A stretch of 11,022 nucleotides of DNA from Desulfobacteraceae bacterium (GTDB lineage: Bacteria; Desulfobacterota; DSM-4660; Desulfatiglandales; B25-G16), in contig JAPVWE010000025.1 in assembly GCA_028572035.1 (NCBI GenBank), positions 1-11,022 of the forward strand. Reading direction: 5' to 3'. Numbering within the stretch: the stretch's first letter is position 1; each line of letters begins with the position of its first letter. This document shows, in pieces, positions 7,313 to 11,022 of this stretch. The notes beneath the pieces were generated by a model, which saw only the letters and a program-made list of their open reading frames with translations, was not told the origin of the DNA and did no database searches. The position numbers and the translations under genes are program-made.

Positions 7313-7341
7313 TAAATACTGTAAACTTTACTGAAAGTCAA
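7313..7341 (-). promoter_or_regulatory. Sigma70-type promoter of lexA
   Basis: On the - strand TTGACT (7341-7336) is followed after exactly 17 bp by TATTTA (7318-7313). Transcription would start near 7306, giving a leader of about 40 bases to the ATG at 7267. It is the best-formed promoter in the window and the only one overlapped by operator-like repeats. Confidence 0.65.
7318..7334 (-). promoter_or_regulatory. Putative LexA operator B, within the -35/-10 spacer
   Basis: On the - strand it reads TCAGTAAAGTTTACAGT with the perfect palindrome GTAAA-G-TTTAC. It covers 16 of the 17 spacer bases between the -35 and -10 of lexA, plus one base of the -10. Bound repressor would directly exclude RNA polymerase. 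With site A it also forms an outer inverted repeat, TTACAGT (7296-7302) and ACTGTAA (7318-7324). Confidence 0.6.
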
Positions 7342-7440
7342 GCAAAAAAATAGCAAAATTTTTAAAAATCTGATAATAATTCTCAACTTATCCTTTCTGC
7401 TACTTGCAGGATAATTTCTACTTTTGCATAAGGTTCCTCT

Positions 7441-8244
7441 ATGGATGATCAACAGTTTCGTCAACTCCTCGATTATTTTGGTTTTTCCTGGGAGGGCTAC
7501 AGGAGGGTAAGAAAAGGGGTCAAAAAGAGGATTAGCAGGCATATGCTGCAGTTGAGATGCAGAAGCGTAGATGAATATCTTTGCTCTTTAGATGGGGATG
7601 AGGAGGTAAGGAAACACTCTGAATGCTTAATGACCGTTTCTATTAGCCGTTTTTTCCGTGACCGATTTCTTTGGAAAATAATTGAAGATCAAATAGTGCC
7701 GTGTATTATAGAAGAAAGGAGGAAGAAGCTAAAATTCTGGTGTGCTGGTTGTGCCTGCGGTGAAGAGGTGTATAGTCTTAAGATATTGTGGAAAAGGCTG
7801 GAGGGTCGTTTTGATCCCATGCCCGAGCTTGAGATATGGGCAACAGATGTGAATCCGCTCTACCTTAGAAGAGCCCAGGATGGAAAATATTCCTTGAGCA
7901 GCCTGAAGGAGGTACCTCAGGAATTGAGAGAGATCTATTTTGCCCCTCATGGGGAGGAAGGCCTTTACAGAATAGCACCATCTTTAAAGAAAGGGATTTT
8001 GTGGAGGGTTCATAATCTGTTGTTTGAGCTCGGGGAATCCAACTTTCAAATCATCTTTTTGAGGAACAGTATCCTAACCTACTATAAAGATGAGCTTAAA
8101 GAATCTGCTTTTCGGAAAGTGATGGAAAGTCTGGCCCAGGGTGGGTTTTTGATCATAGGTAGTCATGAAAAACTACCTATTGAATCAAAAGATCTTTTAC
8201 TTTTTAGTGGGCAACCCTATATTTTCAAAAAAATCAGGAAATAA
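7441..8244 (+). CDS. CheR-like SAM-dependent protein methyltransferase
   Basis: This 267-residue protein follows the CheR plan: an N-terminal helical domain (about 1-60), then TVSISRFFRDRFLW (65-78, CheR TxFFRD), the SAM-binding motif I WCAGCACGEEVYSL (100-113), ATDVNPLYLRRAQDGKY (134-150) and the late motif IIFLRNSILTYY (204-215). CheR enzymes methylate glutamates on chemoreceptors. The usual D-x-I-x-C-R-N of the late motif reads Q203-I-I-F-L-R-N here, so it is somewhat divergent. No chemoreceptor, CheB or CheW is nearby, so the target is unknown and need not be chemotaxis. It diverges from lexA over a 173-bp region. AAGG (7430-7433) is a modest ribosome site 7 bases before the ATG. The coding sequence near the end contains a 9-bp hairpin (8155-8180) and the palindrome AAAAGATCTTTT (8187-8198). 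Confidence 0.85.
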   Translation: MDDQQFRQLLDYFGFSWEGYRRVRKGVKKRISRHMLQLRCRSVDEYLCSLDGDEEVRKHSECLMTVSISRFFRDRFLWKIIEDQIVPCIIEERRKKLKFWCAGCACGEEVYSLKILWKRLEGRFDPMPELEIWATDVNPLYLRRAQDGKYSLSSLKEVPQELREIYFAPHGEEGLYRIAPSLKKGILWRVHNLLFELGESNFQIIFLRNSILTYYKDELKESAFRKVMESLAQGGFLIIGSHEKLPIESKDLLLFSGQPYIFKKIRK

Positions 8245-8268
8245 TCATAGATGACCAGTTACTTTTCT

Positions 8269-8422
8269 GCCACTAAGACACGAAGTCACTAAGGTTTTTT
8301 ATCACAATTATTGTATATGCATAGCATAGGCCGCATCTATTATTTTTTGCAATCGAATCTTTCCCTGTTAATAGGGAAATATAATTCATTTTTCCCCTTT
8401 GTGTCTTGGTGACTTAGTGGCC
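8269..8422. repeat. Inverted pair of a dispersed 'cactaag' repeat upstream of the NTPase gene
   Basis: CACTAAGACACGAAGTCAC (8271-8289), continuing with taagg, is mirrored by the opposite strand of about 8397-8422, which reads CACTAAGTCACCAAGACAC followed by aaagg. The arms are imperfect, about 26 bp each, and enclose about 100 bp. Between them lies a perfect stem TTTCCCT-GTTAAT-AGGGAAA (8360-8379). The right arm ends 9 bases before the NTPase start, so the whole leader of that gene could fold into a long hairpin. Confidence 0.6.
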
Positions 8423-8430
8423 GAATAATT

Positions 8431-8961
8431 ATGATGGTGAAAAGAAATATTCTTATTACGGGTCCACCTGGATGTGGTAAATCAACCTTGATAGAAAAGG
8501 TTGTAAGCAGGATCGAAAAGCCGGTAACTGGTTTTTTTACACGGGAGATAAAAGAGGAGGGCAGAAGGGTGGGTTTTTCCATAAACACATTGGATGGCAG
8601 GGAAGGTATCCTGGCCCATCAAAACATCAAAAGTAGATTTAGAGTGGGTAAATATGGGGTTAATCTTGAGGATATAGATTCTATTGCAGTTCCTTCGATG
8701 ATACCTACAAGAAAAGATGAGATTGTAGTAGTTGATGAGATTGGCAAGATGGAGTGCTTCTCTGCCCTGTTCAAAGAAACCCTGATTAGGGTATTGAACT
8801 TACCACATTGGATAATGGGCTCAATCGCCCAAAAAGGTGAACTCTTCATTCAAAGGATCAAGGAACGTGATGATGTCAAGGTGATCAGAATAACGGCACA
8901 GAACCAGGGTATCCTTGTTGATCAGATACTGGAGTCTATCAAAAGAGATCCAAGCCTATAG
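8431..8961 (+). CDS. THEP1-type nucleoside-triphosphatase (DUF265 family P-loop NTPase)
   Basis: The 176-residue protein has a Walker A motif GPPGCGKST (11-19) and a Walker B/signature IVVVDEIGKMECFS (98-111). The blocks PVTGFFTREIKEEGRRVGFSI (31-51, less than ideal but typical), TLDGREGILA (53-62) and RVGKYGVNLEDID (71-83) are diagnostic for the THEP1 family. Archaeal and thermophile members hydrolyse ATP, GTP and other NTPs slowly; the physiological role is not known. Length is normal and all motifs are intact. The start is ATG at 8431, with a second in-frame Met at codon 2; no good ribosome site is visible, and the leader is occupied by an inverted repeat. It follows the CheR-like gene by 186 bp, too far and too structured to assume one operon. 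It is convergent with the FHA-GAF gene. Confidence 0.9.
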   Translation: MMVKRNILITGPPGCGKSTLIEKVVSRIEKPVTGFFTREIKEEGRRVGFSINTLDGREGILAHQNIKSRFRVGKYGVNLEDIDSIAVPSMIPTRKDEIVVVDEIGKMECFSALFKETLIRVLNLPHWIMGSIAQKGELFIQRIKERDDVKVIRITAQNQGILVDQILESIKRDPSL

Positions 8962-9038
8962 TTATTTGACATATAGGCCCCGGATGAATCTAGCCTTAGT
9001 TCTCTGGGCCCGAATAGCAAGAATTTTGAGCCCAGCCT

Positions 9039-9935
9039 TCACCTATTCTCTCTTGAATAAATCGATGCATTCTCTATGGCAATAGCTGCCCGGCTACTCA
9101 AAGCCTTGAAGAGAGAAAGATCCTCCTTTCTAAATCCATATGGTTTTTCAATGGAGTCAACATAGATAACCCCCCTGATTTTCGATCTAATAATCAAGGG
9201 TACACACATTACAGACCCGATTTTCAATATTTTCAAGGTATCTGAAAGATCATCTCCAGCTTCAGCACTAGAATCTAACACTATAACTGCCTTGCCATCT
9301 TCTATGACTCGATCCACTACATCCGGGCTGTACCTCATATCACTGCCGTTGATATGGCTTTTGAATTTGGTTATTACTTCTGAAATTTCTCCTGTTTCTT
9401 TATCAATTAAAATGATAGCACCTCTGTCAATTCTCTTGAGAAGATCGAAAATGTAACCCAGTATCTTTTCTGAAATTTCATTTATGTTTAGTGATCGCAT
9501 TAAGACATTGGACACCTTATGGATCAATTCCATATTCTTTTGAGCGGTCATCGATCTATTTTTTGCAGAGACCCCAACTTCTTTACTGATATCCCTTGAA
9601 AGACGGATCGATTCCAGAAAAGACACGACATCCTCAGAGCTCTTTTTGTCCAGACAAATCACGCTCATACCAATAGCAATGGTAAGGCCTTCTTTTAGTT
9701 CAAATTCAACACCGGAAGGTATCTGCTTGCCATTAATGAAGGTACCGTTCTTACTTTCTAAATCCTTAATAAGATATTTAGACTCCTTCCTGAATATTCT
9801 TAAATGCTTACGGGAAACAAATCTGTCCTTGATTTGAATGTCATTATCAGGAGACCGTCCAATATAGATGGTATCACCTTTAAGGTCAAAAGACCGGCCT
9901 TCATCTGACCCGTTCACAACATAGAGGTTAGTCAT
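9039..9935 (-). CDS. FHA-GAF domain signalling protein
   Basis: The 298-residue protein has an N-terminal FHA domain (about 3-95) with its conserved residues: G26-R27-S28 (YIGRSPDND), S41-R-K-H44 and N63-G-T65 followed by N68-G (KNGTFINGKQI). These residues form the phosphothreonine-binding face, so partner recognition should work. A short linker, probably helical (about 100-140), leads to a GAF domain (about 141-295) ending in VPLIIRSKIRGVIYVDS (245-261) and ALSSRAAIAIENA (278-290). There is no output domain (no kinase, GGDEF, sigma54 or HTH), so it is probably a phospho-dependent adaptor or ligand sensor. No transmembrane segment is present, so it is cytoplasmic. A ribosome site AAAGGA precedes the ATG by about 9 bases. 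It is transcribed alone from a long upstream non-coding region. No Ser/Thr kinase partner is in the window. Confidence 0.9.
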   Translation of the reverse strand: MTNLYVVNGSDEGRSFDLKGDTIYIGRSPDNDIQIKDRFVSRKHLRIFRKESKYLIKDLESKNGTFINGKQIPSGVEFELKEGLTIAIGMSVICLDKKSSEDVVSFLESIRLSRDISKEVGVSAKNRSMTAQKNMELIHKVSNVLMRSLNINEISEKILGYIFDLLKRIDRGAIILIDKETGEISEVITKFKSHINGSDMRYSPDVVDRVIEDGKAVIVLDSSAEAGDDLSDTLKILKIGSVMCVPLIIRSKIRGVIYVDSIEKPYGFRKEDLSLFKALSSRAAIAIENASIYSRENR

Positions 9936-9996
9936 GACCTATTATCCTTTTTGGGGAAATAAACCTGACTTGATATCATAGATCTTAGTATAATCT

Positions 9997-10024
9997 AAAA
10001 TAATGAAAAAAGCTATGGGGTCAA
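9997..10024 (-). promoter_or_regulatory. Candidate promoter of the FHA-GAF gene
   Basis: On the - strand TTGACC (10024-10019) is followed after 16 bp by TATTTT (10002-9997). A start near 9990 would leave a leader of about 55 bases. An alternative -10, TATACT, lies a little further downstream (about 9992-9987) but lacks a matching -35. Confidence 0.35.
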
Positions 10025-10362
10025 TCACATTTTTGGTTGTGACTTTTGGTTGACTCAATCCCTGTTGTTATGCAGAACCCATGCCATCAGGGCCGGATTC
10101 GATCTATCTAATTGATAATACAAAGGAAGAAGACTTTAGCCTTCATTTTGAAACGCCCTCTTGGAACCACTGGCTGTTAATGGATTTAACGGTTGCAAAA
10201 AGAATTTACAAGAGAAGTGTCTACTCTGACTCATCCACAACAAAGTTTTGAATTTTGTCAATGATAAAGGATATTTTAATGTTTGCTTGTTAACATAGGG
10301 AAAAGACAATAGAAAAAGAATGAATCGTTAGGCAGAAAATGCCGTTGGAAATTCAGCAGCAA

Positions 10363-10384
10363 GGGGCAGAGGGCAGAGGGCAAA
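10363..10384 (+). repeat. Short purine-rich tandem repeat
   Basis: Three near-copies of GGGCAGA in a row, followed by related words (aaagcgaaaggcg). It is part of the low-complexity intergenic DNA. The frame on the opposite strand across it is repeat-derived and leucine/proline-rich, and is not a gene. Confidence 0.5.
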
Positions 10385-10588
10385 GCGAAAGGCGCTTGAA
10401 GCTTAAAGTTCAAAGCTAGAAGGGAGTATAAGAAAAAAGCCAGAAACCAGGAGGCAGGAGTCACAATAAGGGTGTTGTGTCAAGGGTTAGTCCACCGGCA
10501 TGATGCTGTGGGGGTGGAGTTTGTAGGGATGTTTTGCATTGCATATTAAATGGATGAAATGCTATAGCTTTTGTCTGGAGGGATTGGC

Positions 10589-11022
10589 TTGAAAAAGAGG
10601 ATTGTCATAACTGTTTTCTTTCTCCTGCTTTTTGGCGTGGGCGCTTTAGTATACCTTGGGCAGCGAAACGTTCAACAAAGGGAGTTATACTACTCTGGCA
10701 CGATTGAGGCAAAACATGCTGAATTGGGGTTTCAGGTGAGTGGCCGGATCAGGGATGTTCTGGCAGATGAGGGACAGCTTGTTGAAAAAGATCAGGCCCT
10801 GGCAGTACTTGACCAATCCGAATATCAGGCCAGGCATGAACAGGCAAAGGCTCATCTGGAAAGCTTTATAAAGAATCTGCAAAGACTGGAGGTGGTTCTG
10901 GAGGTCTATAAAAAGACCCTTCCAGATGAGGTTGCAAGGGCAGAGGCGGGTGTAAAGGTGCTTCTCTCACAGCTGCAAGAGCTGGAGGCCGGTTATCGAG
11001 AGCAGGATATAGAACGGGCCAG
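10589..11022 (+). CDS. HlyD-family membrane fusion protein (efflux adaptor), N-terminal part
   Basis: The 144 visible residues run off the window end. The start is TTG (10589), placed by a good Shine-Dalgarno GGAGGG (10577-10582) 6 bases upstream; the only in-frame alternative start after the upstream stop (10565) is TTG at 10571. After a KKR anchor there is one transmembrane segment (about 5-23, IVITVFFLLLFGVGALVYL). Then comes the biotinyl/lipoyl half-motif: GTIEAKHAELGFQVSGRI (37-54) with the return EGQLVEKDQALAVLD (61-75). The first arm of an alpha-helical coiled coil follows (from about 78). GYREQDIERA at the end matches the R-P-E-x-I-x-x-A spacing seen in YbhG-like adaptors. Such proteins link an inner-membrane ABC or MFS pump to an outer-membrane channel; the pump genes would be expected just downstream. 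Family secure, transported substrate unknown. Confidence 0.88.
   Translation, partial: MKKRIVITVFFLLLFGVGALVYLGQRNVQQRELYYSGTIEAKHAELGFQVSGRIRDVLADEGQLVEKDQALAVLDQSEYQARHEQAKAHLESFIKNLQRLEVVLEVYKKTLPDEVARAEAGVKVLLSQLQELEAGYREQDIERA

Larger units (their letters stand above)
9936..10588. other. 650-bp intergenic region between divergent genes
   Basis: It holds the FHA-GAF promoter on the left and the efflux-adaptor leader on the right. Between them are a direct repeat TTTTGGTTG (10031-10039 and 10044-10052), a 56-codon ATG frame (10081-10251) without a ribosome site, a purine-rich tandem repeat (10363-10384) and a short hairpin AGCG-AAAGG-CGCT (about 10384-10396). Near 10539-10568 is a weak promoter-like pair, TTGCAT-18 bp-TATAGC, which would start transcription only about 14 bases before the adaptor start codon. 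I see no convincing gene. Confidence 0.55.

Noticed and set aside
7264..7542. 92-residue - strand frame upstream of lexA
   Set aside because: It runs through the start of the CheR-like gene and the lexA promoter and operators; no homology visible.
8269..8422. CRISPR-like array
   Set aside because: Only two arms in inverted orientation with no regular spacers; it is a dispersed repeat pair.
9004..9035. CTGGGC/GCCCAG stem between the convergent NTPase and FHA-GAF genes as a terminator
   Set aside because: Only 6 bp with a 20-base loop and no T-tract on either strand; too weak to call.
10081..10251. A 56-codon ATG frame on the + strand in the intergenic region
   Set aside because: No ribosome site, no recognisable family, and surrounded by non-coding repeat-rich DNA. 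Composition is not clearly coding. Left as part of the intergenic description.
10276..10464. 62-residue - strand frame rich in Leu, Phe and Pro
   Set aside because: It runs across purine-rich tandem repeats. The hydrophobic look is a by-product of the low-complexity DNA.

Overview
The window reads as a chromosomal stretch from a Gram-negative, free-living bacterium of moderate GC content, most likely a deltaproteobacterium (Desulfobacterota) or a relative. This placement is inference. It rests on the lexA-imuB-dnaE2 type SOS mutagenesis cassette, an FHA-GAF signalling protein, a HlyD-type efflux adaptor and many short palindromic dispersed repeats of a kind common in that group. There is no rRNA, tRNA or CRISPR array.

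Layout from left to right. Positions 1-711 hold the end of a dispersed inverted-repeat element and other stem-loops, with no convincing gene. A Tat-exported metallophosphoesterase follows on the + strand (712-1569). The centre is a leftward (- strand) SOS mutagenesis cassette: lexA (7267-6662), then imuB (6359-5196), a Y-family polymerase homologue without catalytic carboxylates but with a QLSLF beta-clamp-binding peptide, then dnaE2 (4857-1804), an error-prone DNA polymerase III alpha subunit with its catalytic aspartates intact. Rightward genes are a CheR-like methyltransferase (7441-8244, divergent from lexA) and a THEP1-type NTPase (8431-8961). A leftward FHA-GAF protein (9935-9039), a 650-bp non-coding region with repeats, and the 5' part of a HlyD-family membrane fusion protein (10589 to the window end) complete the window.

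How the genes work together: LexA would repress its own promoter until RecA-driven self-cleavage after DNA damage. DnaE2 would then carry out translesion synthesis, tethered to the sliding clamp through the catalytically dead ImuB. The lexA promoter is legible: a TTGACT/TATTTA sigma70 promoter with 17-bp spacing, whose spacer is filled by a 17-bp element. A 14/17 copy of that element lies in opposite orientation 32 bp downstream. This is a strong candidate for an unusual LexA operator.

Two things stand out. The cassette has no imuA (RecA-like partner) in its usual place between lexA and imuB. Both internal junctions of the cassette are occupied by miniature inverted-repeat elements. The dnaE2 start codon lies inside a 7-bp tandem repeat, has no visible Shine-Dalgarno sequence, and overlaps the stop of a five-codon upstream ORF.
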